47,921 bases of DNA from Chloroflexota bacterium (GTDB lineage Bacteria > Chloroflexota > Anaerolineae > Promineifilales > Promineifilaceae), in NCBI GenBank assembly GCA_022616275.1, contig JAKEFB010000125.1, positions 1-47,921 on the forward strand. Direction: 5' to 3'. Positions 1 through 8,797 of the stretch are shown here, one piece after another (positions within the stretch are counted from its first letter, which is position 1; each line of letters opens with the position of its first letter). The position numbers were made by a program, and so were the translations under genes. A model generated the notes under the pieces. It was not told the origin of the DNA. It ran no database searches and saw nothing but the letters and a program-made list of their open reading frames with translations.

Positions 1-345
1 AGGAACGGGTATTCGATAGACGGGGTGCTGCCGGACGACCAGCGGCGCAGCGGCGGCTTCACCTGGCCGCCACCGCAGGAGAATTACGTCTGGGAGGCGC
101 TACAAGGGGCCACCGTTCAGGCGGAGCTGCTGACGCGGGCGGGCTACCCGGCCTGGCAGTGGCAGGACCAGGCCCTGCTGCGGGCCATCACGTGGCTGCA
201 CCAGCAGGCCAACTACCCGGCCAGTGGCGACGATAGCTGGGAACCCTGGCTGTTTAATTACGCCTACGGAACGAATTTCCCGGCCCCCATGCCCAGCAGC
301 CCAGGCAAAGGCATGGGCTGGACCGATTGGACCCACGGCGAATAG
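1..345 (+). CDS. Alginate-lyase-like secreted protein, C-terminal fragment (5' end outside window)
   Basis: The frame is open from the first base, so this is the tail of a longer gene. A GTG at 25 lies inside the domain and is not a credible start. The 114 visible residues align closely with the C-terminus of the complete protein at 17623-18828: both have a W-P-P-x-E/Q-E segment, WEALQGA, a W-Q-DQAL helix, a GDD-W-PWL-NYAYG stretch and a terminal GWTDWTH motif. The family assignment (alpha/alpha-toroid alginate-lyase-like, PF05426 type) rests on the complete paralogue and is moderate. It probably acts outside the membrane, trimming or binding the polysaccharide made by the neighbouring locus. 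The two copies bracket that locus, which suggests duplication. Confidence 0.6.
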   Translation, partial: RNGYSIDGVLPDDQRRSGGFTWPPPQENYVWEALQGATVQAELLTRAGYPAWQWQDQALLRAITWLHQQANYPASGDDSWEPWLFNYAYGTNFPAPMPSSPGKGMGWTDWTHGE

Positions 346-422
346 AAATACTTCCTTGCGCCTACTGCCTATCTGCATTACACTCTTAGGAGTGCTAGTT
401 TAACCAGACAAGCAGGGAAGGC

Positions 423-1367
423 GTGTCTACCGATCCCATAAGACCAGCCCGGTTTATCTTTGATCACTATGACCCAAATCTGGCGATTAATTCAGCCAGC
501 GACCTCCCTGGGCTGCCTCCCGGCGGCGCCACAGGCAACAAGCTGGGGAATTCATTGACCGCCCAGGGCGACCATAGCGGGGCGCGGCCGTACCTGGAGC
601 GGGCACTGGCCATTCGTGAGGAGGTGCTGGGGTCGGACCATCCCGACACCGCCAATAGCCTGAACAGTCTGGGGTTCTTGCTGCATGCCCAGGGCGACCT
701 GGCCGGGGCACGGCTGTACCTGGAGCGGGCGCTGGCTATCCGGGAGAAAGTGCTGGGGCCGAAGCATCCTGACACCGCTCGCAGTTTCAACAACCTGGGG
801 GCCTTGCTGCAAGCGCAGGACGACTTGGCTGGGGCACGCCTATACTACGAGCGGGCCCTGGCTATCGTTGAGACAGTGCTGGGCCCAGACCATCTCGATA
901 CGGCCCAAACTCTGAACAACTTGGGGCTCTTGCTGCAAGCGCAAGGCGACCCTGTCGAGGCGCACCGGTACTACGAACGAGCGCTGGCTATCAAGGATAG
1001 GGTGCTGGGACCGGACCATCCCGCCGTCGCCACCACGTTGAGCAACCTGGCTTTCTTGCTGCAAGCCCGGGGCGATTACGCTGAGGCGCGGCCATATCTG
1101 GAGCGGGCGCTGGCTATCTGGGAGAAGCGCCTGGGGCCGGAGCACCCCGACGTTGCCCTCATGCTGAACAACCTTGGTAGCTTGTTGGATTCGCTGGGTG
1201 ACTACGCCGGGGCGCGGCCCTATTACAAGCGGGCGCTGGCTATCTGGGAGAAGCGCCTGGGGCCAGGGCATCCCCATACCCAGATCGCTCGCCAGAATCT
1301 GGCTGCTTTACCGAGGAGGCGCCCCTTTCTTATTAATCTTATTCGGCATATGCTCACGACCATATAA
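423..1367 (+). CDS. Kinesin-light-chain-type TPR repeat protein
   Basis: A 314-aa protein starting at GTG 423. It consists almost entirely of six consecutive 42-residue TPR units of the kinesin light chain type (residues 49-90, 91-132, 133-174, 175-216, 217-258, 259-300). Each carries the pattern GD-x2-A-x2-Y-x-ERALAI ... LGPxHPDTA ... LNNLG-LLxAQ. TPR arrays of this kind are protein-interaction scaffolds. No catalytic domain, signal peptide or membrane segment is visible. Residues 38-48 look like the end of a further repeat, so the protein may be the C-terminal part of a longer NB-ARC- or CHAT-type TPR protein that lost its effector. It sits 77 bases after the lyase-like fragment and 76 bases before the BcsB-like gene. 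Its role in the polysaccharide locus is unknown. Confidence 0.85.
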   Translation: MSTDPIRPARFIFDHYDPNLAINSASDLPGLPPGGATGNKLGNSLTAQGDHSGARPYLERALAIREEVLGSDHPDTANSLNSLGFLLHAQGDLAGARLYLERALAIREKVLGPKHPDTARSFNNLGALLQAQDDLAGARLYYERALAIVETVLGPDHLDTAQTLNNLGLLLQAQGDPVEAHRYYERALAIKDRVLGPDHPAVATTLSNLAFLLQARGDYAEARPYLERALAIWEKRLGPEHPDVALMLNNLGSLLDSLGDYAGARPYYKRALAIWEKRLGPGHPHTQIARQNLAALPRRRPFLINLIRHMLTTI

Positions 1368-1443
1368 GCCTGGTAACTGCTCGGGCCGGTCCCTTGACCG
1401 CGCCGAGGTCGCCTGGTCATGAGTAACGACGGGGAGACAAGCG

Positions 1444-3720
1444 GTGATATTTCCTAGAATGTTAGTCCGAGTAATCATTATCTTTCTCTGTCTGGCAGCG
1501 CTTTTCTATACCACGCCGGACCTACTGGCCCAAGATACTGAAGATGAGAATATTGTTACCTTTGAACGTCTGAACCTGGGGCGTCAGATCCTGCAAGGCC
1601 AGTTCGACCTCGTTGATCTCTTTTTGACCATCCCCGCCGACTGGCGCTTACTACCCGGCGCACAACTGGAGCTGGATATGACAACCTTTGTCAACCAGTT
1701 AAGCCCAGAAGCCGGCGCTTATGGTGGCGTGCTGGAGATTTATTTTGAAAATCAGCTCTTGCAAACGGTGATCGTTGATCGTTCCGGGTTCCAGAAACTG
1801 GTTATGGATATTCCGGCCACTGCGCTGGTAGACCTGGACAACAACGGCCGTTTCCGGCTACAGGTCGTCTTTGAGGGCGCAGGAAGTTGTGAAACCGGGC
1901 CGGGGGCCATTACCTACATTCTTGTCCAACCCACTTCGCGTTTCATTCTGCCTCACGAGATGATCTCGCCTTCAACGGACTTGCAACAACTCCCACGGCC
2001 GTTTTACCAACGCTCCTTCACGCCCGACGAGGTGGTCATGGTCATTTCCGACGCGCCCACGGCCGGCGAGCTTCAGGCAGCCATGCGTGTTGCTGCTGCT
2101 TTGGGCCGGATGTCGGCTGGCAACTTGCTACTGACAACCATCCCGGCCGGCAACCTGACCCCGGAAGTGCGCGACAACCAACACCTGATTATCGTCGGCC
2201 AAATGGCCCATTTACCGCTCGCCGGTGCGGGCCTACCCCAGCCGTTTGTGGAAACGCTGCCAGCCCACGTGGCCGAGGACGGTATTCTGCACATGGCCCT
2301 GTCCCCCTGGAATGAGCGTAAGGTAGTGCTATACGTCACCGGTGACACCGACAATGCCCTTAACAAGGCCGCACTCGCCTTGAGCACCGGTTTTATCCGC
2401 ACCGCCGGACAACCTGATTCGGCTGTGATTCAGGAAGTATTCCCAGAACGGCTCATCCCCAGCACGGGCAATACGACCAATAGCCTGCAAGATCTGGGCT
2501 ACGAGACGCAACTCGTCGAGGGCATCGGTGACAGGCAGGTGGCCATCGAGTTTTATCTGCCGCCCGGACAAACGGTAGATGAAACAGCGGGCGCCTTCTT
2601 TAATCTGGTCTACGCTCACTCGTCACTTTTAGATTACGACCGCTCGGAAATGAATGTCGAAGTAAATGGCGAGCGAATTGGCAGCGTACGGTTGGGCGAG
2701 CCCTCAACTTTGTTAACCAGCGCCTCCTTGCCGATTCCGGCCGCCGCCGTTCATGTGGGACGGAACACTCTGAATCTGAACGTGGATTTGCGGCCTCGCA
2801 CCTCGTGCAATGATCAGCCAACTGAAATCGCCTGGCTGGCCATCCGGTCTGAGTCAACGCTGACGCTGCCGCTGCGGCCGTTGGATAACCAGGCGCGGGC
2901 GGCCGAGGTGCGTTTATTGAATAACTACCCGCGTCCCTTTTCCTTCGATCCCACCCTGGCGACCACGGCCGTCGTCGTTCCTGCGGCCGATCCGTTGGCC
3001 TGGCAACAGGCAGCACAAATCGTTTTCGACCTGGGGGCGCGCGTCGAAGGCGGGTTGGTCGGTCTCAACCTGGCCTTCGCCGACGAGGTGTCAGAATCGC
3101 TGCGCCAGCAAAACGACCTGCTTATTGTCGGCCGGCCGACAACGCTGCCCCTGCTTGCTGAAATCAACGACGACCTGCCTGCCCCCTTTGCCGCCAATAT
3201 CAACGCAGTCCAGGACGAACAATTACTCGTCGCCTACAACGTACCGGCTACCAGCGAATTGGGTTATTTGCAAACGTTGGCCGCGCCCTGGAACCCGGAA
3301 CGCACGATTGTGGTCGTTAGCGGCAATTCGGAAACCGGATTGCGGAATGCCACCGCCATGCTGCTTAATTCGCCACTGCGGCGCAGCCTGGCCAGCGACT
3401 TCGCCGTAGTCGAAGGGCAGCAGTTCTACCTCGCTGCGCGTCCGCAGGAAACGGCGCCGCAGCCGGCGGCAACACCGCCTGCCACTCCGATCCTGAGTAC
3501 GGAACAGCCAACGCCGCCATCACCTACGGCCACGCCCTTTCCGCAGCCAACACCAGAAGTAGAACAGGCAGCGCTTTCTGCCACGCCGGTTGAACAAGTG
3601 ATACAGCCGGCCGCTACCGATGGCGCCCTGACCGATAATCCCCTTTTCCTCATTATCGCCGCTGGGGTTGGCCTGGTTGTCGTCGCTGGGGCGCTGCTCC
3701 TGTCACGTCGTTTCTGGTAG
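1444..3720 (+). CDS. BcsB-like cellulose synthase regulatory subunit family protein
   Basis: A 758-aa protein resembling the bacterial cellulose synthase B subunit family (PF03170), which guides nascent glucan away from the membrane-bound synthase and contacts it through a C-terminal membrane anchor. Visible: an N-terminal signal peptide (about residues 1-29, ending LLAQ), two successive BcsB-type halves (about 35-340 and 355-650) with the LIIVG pattern typical of the flavodoxin-like folds in BcsB, a Pro/Thr-rich linker (about 675-722) and a C-terminal transmembrane helix (about 733-753). The start is GTG 1444, with an in-frame ATG at 1459 also possible. A GGGGAGAC purine stretch lies just upstream. 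No BcsA with a PilZ domain is in the window. The processive partner may be the membrane GT2 at 11193-12335, which is an inference. Confidence 0.75.
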   Translation: MIFPRMLVRVIIIFLCLAALFYTTPDLLAQDTEDENIVTFERLNLGRQILQGQFDLVDLFLTIPADWRLLPGAQLELDMTTFVNQLSPEAGAYGGVLEIYFENQLLQTVIVDRSGFQKLVMDIPATALVDLDNNGRFRLQVVFEGAGSCETGPGAITYILVQPTSRFILPHEMISPSTDLQQLPRPFYQRSFTPDEVVMVISDAPTAGELQAAMRVAAALGRMSAGNLLLTTIPAGNLTPEVRDNQHLIIVGQMAHLPLAGAGLPQPFVETLPAHVAEDGILHMALSPWNERKVVLYVTGDTDNALNKAALALSTGFIRTAGQPDSAVIQEVFPERLIPSTGNTTNSLQDLGYETQLVEGIGDRQVAIEFYLPPGQTVDETAGAFFNLVYAHSSLLDYDRSEMNVEVNGERIGSVRLGEPSTLLTSASLPIPAAAVHVGRNTLNLNVDLRPRTSCNDQPTEIAWLAIRSESTLTLPLRPLDNQARAAEVRLLNNYPRPFSFDPTLATTAVVVPAADPLAWQQAAQIVFDLGARVEGGLVGLNLAFADEVSESLRQQNDLLIVGRPTTLPLLAEINDDLPAPFAANINAVQDEQLLVAYNVPATSELGYLQTLAAPWNPERTIVVVSGNSETGLRNATAMLLNSPLRRSLASDFAVVEGQQFYLAARPQETAPQPAATPPATPILSTEQPTPPSPTATPFPQPTPEVEQAALSATPVEQVIQPAATDGALTDNPLFLIIAAGVGLVVVAGALLLSRRFW

Positions 3721-3828
3721 CCAGCCATTCATCCCTGGTGTCCATCCCTGTTGCCCGGCGGGGCCGTTATGTTCCCGCCGTTTCTGGCAACCGCTACCAA
3801 TCTCAGCCAAATTTCCAGATTTTTGTAT

Positions 3829-3857
3829 TTTTATTTGCCGCAGTTCCTCTGTATAAT
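3829..3857 (+). promoter_or_regulatory. Candidate promoter of the exopolysaccharide operon
   Basis: The 257-base gap between the BcsB-like gene and the phosphoglycosyl transferase is AT-rich compared with its surroundings. It contains a perfect TATAAT at 3852-3857, with a weak -35-like TTTTAT 17 bases upstream. The next start codon is 120 bases downstream. Apart from this the gap shows no gene. Confidence 0.4.
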
Positions 3858-3977
3858 ATGGTAGTAGGTAAAAAGTACTAGGCATCCAGTTTGGGGATAT
3901 AAGTATTGCTTTTTGCCAAACTGCCACAGATCATTAGGGTTCAAAAGCAAACAGAATAACCTGGAGACAATTTATCG

Positions 3978-4622
3978 ATGCGGTTCGTACACATTTCGCA
4001 ACCGGGTATCCTGGTGGTCGGTAAGCGATACTTGATCGCCAAACGTATTTTCGACCTTGCCCTTTCCGCCATGGCCTTGCCTTTTTTAGTGCCAATGGGC
4101 TTGATGATTGCTGTACTCATTTGGCTTGATGACCCCGGCCCGGTTTTTTTCAGGCAAATGCGCACAGGTAAGGGCGGCCGGCGCTTTGCGATGTATAAGT
4201 TTCGCACGATGGTCACCAACGCCGAAGAACTAAAGGCCAAATATGCCCACCTCAACGAATTGACCTGGCCCGACTTCAAAATTACGGATGACCCGCGCGT
4301 AACGCGCATCGGCCGCTTCCTGCGCAAAACGAGTTTAGACGAACTGCCGCAATTTCTAAATGTCCTCAAAGGCGAGATGAGCTTCGTCGGACCACGTCCT
4401 ACCTCCTTTGATGTCACCACCTACGATCTCTGGCACACAGAACGGCTGGAGGTCCTGCCGGGCATTACCGGCCTGTGGCAGGTGAGTGGACGTGGTGACA
4501 TTGACTTCGACCAGCGCCTGGCCCTGGACGTTGAATACATTGAGCGCCAGAGCCTGTGGTTTGACATTCAAATCCTTGCCCGCACCGTGCTGGCCGTTTT
4601 CAATCACCGCGGCGCCTATTAG
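3978..4622 (+). CDS. Undecaprenyl-phosphate phosphoglycosyl transferase (small monotopic type)
   Basis: A 214-aa protein of the bacterial sugar transferase family (PF02397). It starts a polysaccharide repeat unit by moving a sugar-1-phosphate from a UDP-sugar to undecaprenyl phosphate at the inner face of the membrane. Seen: one N-terminal re-entrant/transmembrane helix (about residues 26-50), the DDPGPVFFRQ-R-G segment, KFRTM (74-78), DDPRVTRIGRFLRKTSLDE (104-122, containing the catalytic Asp-Glu pair), GEMSFVGPRP (132-141) and the PGITGLWQVSGR motif. It lacks the multi-TM N-terminal region of WcaJ/WbaP and is therefore the minimal form (PglC-like length). It is the first gene after the candidate promoter and is followed by a strong hairpin. 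Confidence 0.93.
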   Translation: MRFVHISQPGILVVGKRYLIAKRIFDLALSAMALPFLVPMGLMIAVLIWLDDPGPVFFRQMRTGKGGRRFAMYKFRTMVTNAEELKAKYAHLNELTWPDFKITDDPRVTRIGRFLRKTSLDELPQFLNVLKGEMSFVGPRPTSFDVTTYDLWHTERLEVLPGITGLWQVSGRGDIDFDQRLALDVEYIERQSLWFDIQILARTVLAVFNHRGAY

Positions 4623-4651
4623 GTCAATATTCGCCAGGGTCATGAAGTGAT

Positions 4652-4684
4652 AGGGTGAAATTCGCCGGCGAATTTCACCCTTTT
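4652..4684 (+). terminator. Perfect palindrome followed by T-run: intrinsic terminator or attenuator
   Basis: GGGTGAAATTCGCC at 4653-4666 is followed with no spacer by its exact reverse complement (4667-4680), plus one extra A-T pair and TTTT at 4681-4684. It lies 30 bases after the phosphoglycosyl transferase stop and before the GGDEF-like gene. It may end or attenuate transcription between the first gene and the rest of the operon. A perfect 14-bp arm pair could also be a protein-binding site. Confidence 0.7.
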
Positions 4685-4692
4685 ACCATATT

Positions 4693-4717
4693 CGGAAGTT
4701 CGTATCGGAAGTTCGTA
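4693..4717 (+). repeat. Tandem 12-mer directly before a start codon
   Basis: CGGAAGTTCGTA occurs at 4693-4704 and again at 4706-4717, one base apart. The second copy ends one base before the ATG at 4719. No ordinary Shine-Dalgarno sequence is present, apart from the GGAAG inside each repeat. Confidence 0.7.
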
Positions 4718-4718
4718 G

Positions 4719-5597
4719 ATGAAGGCGTCCCGGTATTGGTTGCTGCTGCTTTGCGGCTGGTTGTTCCTGCTTTACAACATTGAGCGCCTCGGTGAGCCAA
4801 CAAATCTGGCCACCTTCGTTTACGTCTTATCACTTCTCTGTGTTGCCCTGGTCCTCATCTTACCCCCAGCCAGGCGCTGGCCCTTCTACTATCTGCTCGT
4901 GCCGGTGCTGATTGTTTATTTTCCGCTGAAGATCTATCTCGGCTACCAGATTGGGGGGAGCAAATTGCCCATCACTGTCACCGAAATTTGTGCGCTCGCC
5001 ATCACTCTATTCTTGACCCGCCGTATGCACCTTTTCCTGGATCAGTTAAGCGAACTCGTCGCCCAATTGACCCTCACCAGCCAGGTCGAACCGCAATCCT
5101 TTACCGAAGGGCAAGGACAACTTTATCGGGAAGTCAGGCGGGCGCGCAGCCACAAACGGCCGGCTGCTTTAGTCGCCGTGGCCCCGCGCACCCTCATTGG
5201 CGACGAAAACCATGAACGTCTCGTGCGCGAGGCCCAGGCGCGCGTCATGGGTCAATACACGGCCGCCCGGTTGGCCCAGGTTTTCCTGGAGGAATTAAGA
5301 GATTTTGACGTGGTGACGTTACGCAACGATCACTTCGTTATCTTGTTGCCGGAGGTCGAGCGCGATCAGGCGCTCATGATTTGCGAGCAATTGCAACAGG
5401 CCATACGGACCAGTTTAGGTCTGGAGTTGAACATAGGCCTGGCCTCCTTTCCCGACGAGGAAGTGACCTTTGAAAGCCTGCTGGTCTGCGCCGAAGCGGC
5501 CATGACCCAAGCCGCGCAGGAAAACACCCCCCAGCCGGCCCTGGTTGCCCAAGAGCCTGGCAACGTCCACCAGGCCCTGGCTGTCGAGGGGCCGTGA
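4719..5597 (+). CDS. Membrane protein with degenerate GGDEF-like domain
   Basis: A 292-aa protein with four predicted N-terminal transmembrane helices (about residues 5-20, 31-50, 56-77, 84-100). A cytoplasmic domain of about 150 residues (135-270) follows, with the layout of a nucleotide cyclase/GGDEF domain: a region resembling LTGLxNR-type entry, then the expected position of the signature reads LRNDHFVILLP (201-211), followed by ALMICEQLQQAI and an LNIGLASFP strand. The GGDEF signature itself is absent, so catalytic synthesis of cyclic-di-GMP is unlikely. A sensory or binding role, or control of neighbouring synthesis and export proteins, is an inference. It ends 41 bases before the Wzz-like gene. 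Confidence 0.7.
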   Translation: MKASRYWLLLLCGWLFLLYNIERLGEPTNLATFVYVLSLLCVALVLILPPARRWPFYYLLVPVLIVYFPLKIYLGYQIGGSKLPITVTEICALAITLFLTRRMHLFLDQLSELVAQLTLTSQVEPQSFTEGQGQLYREVRRARSHKRPAALVAVAPRTLIGDENHERLVREAQARVMGQYTAARLAQVFLEELRDFDVVTLRNDHFVILLPEVERDQALMICEQLQQAIRTSLGLELNIGLASFPDEEVTFESLLVCAEAAMTQAAQENTPQPALVAQEPGNVHQALAVEGP

Positions 5598-5638
5598 GCT
5601 GGTGAAATTCACATGGTGATGTTCATGGAGTAAAGAAC

Positions 5639-7255
5639 ATGGAAAGACGCTTTTTTCGCCTGATTGGTCGCTGGTCCTGGCTATTGATGCTGATGCCGCT
5701 GCTCGCCGCCACCGTCACCTACCACATCACCAGCCGCCAACCCGTTCTATATGAAACGACGACACGGCTAATCGTTGGTCCGGGCATAGACAACCCCAGC
5801 CCTGACCTGAATGACTTGCGGGCCGGGGCCCAACTCATGGAAACCTACGCCGAGCTGCCCCGGACACGTCCTTTTCTGACTGGCATCATCGAGCAACTCG
5901 ACCTGGATCTAACGCCGGCCGAGCTGTCGAAGATGATCGGCCTGCTCACGAATGAAGAAACGCAGATTTTGAACGTCACTGTTACCGGCCAGGATCCCAA
6001 CCAGATCGCCAGCATTGCCAACGCTGTCGCCGGGGAATTAGTTCTGGCCAGCCCTTCCGGCGGCGTTACCCCGGCTGCCCGGCTAAAGGCCCAGATTGGC
6101 CACCAGGCCACGGTCCTCGAAGAGAGTGTAGAGCAGACCGAGGCCAACGTTAACACCTTCATAGAGACCCTGGAAACTACCACCGACACAGAGGCCAGGC
6201 GCGAACTCATCGATCGCCTGACCGAAGAGCGTACCCGGCTGGCTGACACACACCGTACCCTGGCTGTCCTGTACCAGAATATCCAGGAAGCCACGACGAA
6301 CCAGATGCGCATCATCGAGCCGGCCGTCGAAGTGAAAAAGGTGGATTCAGAGTTATTGGTGCAAGCAATCATCGCCGCGGCCGCCGGCCTCGGCCTCAGC
6401 CTGATGGTCGTGGCCGCCTTCGAGTACTTCTCTAACACGGTAGAAACAGCCGAAGATCTGGTCCGGGCTGGCAGCGCACCAGTGTTAGGGGCCATTGCCC
6501 GCTACAGCCTGGCCGACGACGACAATGCCCTGGTAGTTCGTGCCCGGCCAGATTCCCAGGCAGTCCAAAACTTCCGGGCCGTCGGCGCGCGCCTGCTCTT
6601 TTCTGACAAAGTCGAGCGACCCTCAAGCTCCGTATTGATCATCAGCGTCATGAGTGACGAAGAAGCCGGCGTCGTGGCCGCCAACCTGGCTGTCATCCTG
6701 GCCCAAACCGGCCAGCGCATTTTGCTTATTGACGCCGACCTGCACCGGCCCGTAATTGGCGGCTTTTTCCATACGCCCCGCACCTACGGCTTGACCACCA
6801 TTCTGAACAATCCCGAGGCCCCCGTACGCCCTGTGGCCATTGAATGGGCTTCCGGCCTCTCTGTGCTGCCCAGCGGCCCCATTACCGTTAATGCTTTCGG
6901 CCTGCTCGCCTCGCTGCGCATGGTCCAATTGCTGCGCGATTTTGAGCAACAGTTTGACCTGGTGCTGGTCACCGCGCCCTCGTTGCCCGCCTATGCCGAC
7001 AGCTTCTTCCTTGGTTCCCAGGTGGACAGGGTCATGATCGTTGCCCGCCACGGGCAAGTCCGGCGTGACACCGTGCAAAAAGCGGTCGAAAATCTTCGCA
7101 CCGTCGGCGCCCAAATCTTGGGTCTGGTCTTGACGCACAGCTTTGACGCCCCCGGTCAGGAGTTGCGCCCTTTCCGGTTCCGTCGCTTCAGAAAAAAGGA
7201 GTGGCCCGTGGTGGCTGATGCCGAGCCGGTTGGTGAACCGGTAGTTCCACTTTAG
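5639..7255 (+). CDS. Wzz/BY-kinase-like polysaccharide co-polymerase with a broken P-loop
   Basis: A 538-aa protein combining a Wzz chain-length domain (TM about residues 12-30 and 239-260, coiled-coil region about 150-215) with a cytoplasmic MinD/CpsD-like ATPase domain (about 310-510). Family members set polysaccharide chain length, and the kinase domain cycles through autophosphorylation on a C-terminal tyrosine cluster. Here the expected Walker A (G-x4-GK-S/T) reads MSDEEAGVV (338-346) with no GK. The Walker A' ILLIDADLHRP (361-371) is intact. The Walker B-like LVLVTAPSLP (441-450) lacks the usual Asp, and no tyrosine cluster is seen at the C-terminus. It is likely a structural, non-catalytic version. 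It lies four bases upstream of the flippase gene. Confidence 0.85.
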   Translation: MERRFFRLIGRWSWLLMLMPLLAATVTYHITSRQPVLYETTTRLIVGPGIDNPSPDLNDLRAGAQLMETYAELPRTRPFLTGIIEQLDLDLTPAELSKMIGLLTNEETQILNVTVTGQDPNQIASIANAVAGELVLASPSGGVTPAARLKAQIGHQATVLEESVEQTEANVNTFIETLETTTDTEARRELIDRLTEERTRLADTHRTLAVLYQNIQEATTNQMRIIEPAVEVKKVDSELLVQAIIAAAAGLGLSLMVVAAFEYFSNTVETAEDLVRAGSAPVLGAIARYSLADDDNALVVRARPDSQAVQNFRAVGARLLFSDKVERPSSSVLIISVMSDEEAGVVAANLAVILAQTGQRILLIDADLHRPVIGGFFHTPRTYGLTTILNNPEAPVRPVAIEWASGLSVLPSGPITVNAFGLLASLRMVQLLRDFEQQFDLVLVTAPSLPAYADSFFLGSQVDRVMIVARHGQVRRDTVQKAVENLRTVGAQILGLVLTHSFDAPGQELRPFRFRRFRKKEWPVVADAEPVGEPVVPL

Positions 7256-7259
7256 GGCG

Positions 7260-8789
7260 ATGTCTGTCACCTCCCGCTCCAAGGGCGACACGCGGAAGCA
7301 TATCCGAGGCTCCAGCATGTTGCTGGTTGGCCGGATGCTCGCGATGGGCATCAATTTCACCGTCCAGGTATTGACGGTACGTTACCTGGCCAAAAGCGCC
7401 TACGGCGCGTTTGCCTATGCGCTCTCGGTCGTTTCCCTGTCCTCCAGCATCTCCCTTTTGGGACTAGACAAAGCTGTCGCCCGCTTCGTGCCTATCTACC
7501 AGGAGCAAGAGGATTACGGGCGGATGTTTGGCGCCATCCTGCTGGCCCTTGGAACTGCGCTGGGTATTGGCCTATCCATCATTCTATTTTTCTTTGGCGC
7601 GCGTAACATCCTGGCCACCCGCTACATGAGCGAGCCCCTTTTAATATCGCTCCTGCTCATTGTCATTGCGCTTGCCCCACTGCAGGCTCTGGACAGCCTC
7701 TTTGAGAACCTGCTGGCCGTTTTTGCCGGCGCGCGGGCTATCTTCTTTCGCCGCCACCTGATGGGTCCGGGATTGCGACTGGCGGCCGTCTTGCTGGTTA
7801 TGGTCAGCCGGAGCAACGTTTACCTGCTGGCCGCCGGCTACCTGGCCGGTGGCGCTCTGGGCACATGCTTGTTTGGACTGCTCTTTTTCCAGGTCGTCCG
7901 TCGCCAGAAGTTGCTGCAGCACTGGCGCGGCCGGCGGGTCATCATTCCCGTCCGCGAAATCTTGCGCTTCAGTATGCCCCTGCTGACGACCGATGCGGCG
8001 CTTATTTTGCGTAGTTCTTTGGTCGTTGTCTTGCTACAGGCCATGGCCGGCACGGTGGCCGTAGCTGAATTTCGGGCCGTGTTGCCGCTGGCCGACGTCA
8101 ACTTACTTGTGTTCCAGAGCTTTCGCTACCTCTTTACCCCGCTGGCCGCCCGCCTCTACGCCCGCCAGGATCAGCCGGGCTTAAATGACCTATACTGGAA
8201 GACGGCTGTCTGGATTACCGTCTTTTCCTTTCCTGTCTTCGCCGCTACCTTTGCCCTGGCCCGGCCGGTGACGTTATTCATATTCGGCGAGAGGTACGCC
8301 AGCTCGGCCAACGTGCTCGCCATTCTGGCCGCCGGCAGCTACCTGAACGCCGCGCTCGGCTTCAATTACCACACCCTCAGCGTTTATGGCCGGGTTCGTT
8401 ACCTGGTCATCACCGATGTAACCAGCGCCCTTTTTGGCCTGGCCTTAAACCTGCTGCTGATCCCCTCCTACGGCGCGCTCGGCGCGGCCATCAGCGTCAG
8501 CGCTGCCCTGTTGGCCAACAACCTGCTGAACCACGCCGGGATGTTGCGCAGCACGGGCATTGACCTCTTCCAGCCCCGTTACTTGCGTGTCTACGCCACG
8601 ATTGTTGGCGCCCTGGCCGTGTTGCTATTGGCTCAATTTTTCCTCCACCCACCGTTGATCCTGGGCGTGGCCTTAACTGCCCTGGTGGCCGTTTTGCTTA
8701 TCCGCCTCAACCGGGGTGTCATGGAGGTTGGCGAGACCTTCCCTGAGTTAGCCCGGCTACCGGTTGCTCGCTGGTTGTTCGTGGGCTAA
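7260..8789 (+). CDS. Wzx-type polysaccharide flippase (MOP superfamily)
   Basis: A 509-aa, very hydrophobic protein with about 12-14 transmembrane helices. It has the opening of polysaccharide biosynthesis proteins: a short basic N-terminus, GSSMLLVGRMLAMGINF, then LTVRYLAKSAYGAFAYA. Members flip undecaprenyl-linked repeat units across the cytoplasmic membrane. Charged positions within the membrane region (for example R-F-S-MPLLTTDAA and the GERYASSANVLAILA loop) fit the family. ATG 7260 lies four bases after the previous stop, which implies coupling. It is followed nine bases later by the APH-like gene. Confidence 0.88.
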   Translation: MSVTSRSKGDTRKHIRGSSMLLVGRMLAMGINFTVQVLTVRYLAKSAYGAFAYALSVVSLSSSISLLGLDKAVARFVPIYQEQEDYGRMFGAILLALGTALGIGLSIILFFFGARNILATRYMSEPLLISLLLIVIALAPLQALDSLFENLLAVFAGARAIFFRRHLMGPGLRLAAVLLVMVSRSNVYLLAAGYLAGGALGTCLFGLLFFQVVRRQKLLQHWRGRRVIIPVREILRFSMPLLTTDAALILRSSLVVVLLQAMAGTVAVAEFRAVLPLADVNLLVFQSFRYLFTPLAARLYARQDQPGLNDLYWKTAVWITVFSFPVFAATFALARPVTLFIFGERYASSANVLAILAAGSYLNAALGFNYHTLSVYGRVRYLVITDVTSALFGLALNLLLIPSYGALGAAISVSAALLANNLLNHAGMLRSTGIDLFQPRYLRVYATIVGALAVLLLAQFFLHPPLILGVALTALVAVLLIRLNRGVMEVGETFPELARLPVARWLFVG

Positions 8790-8797
8790 GCGTTATC

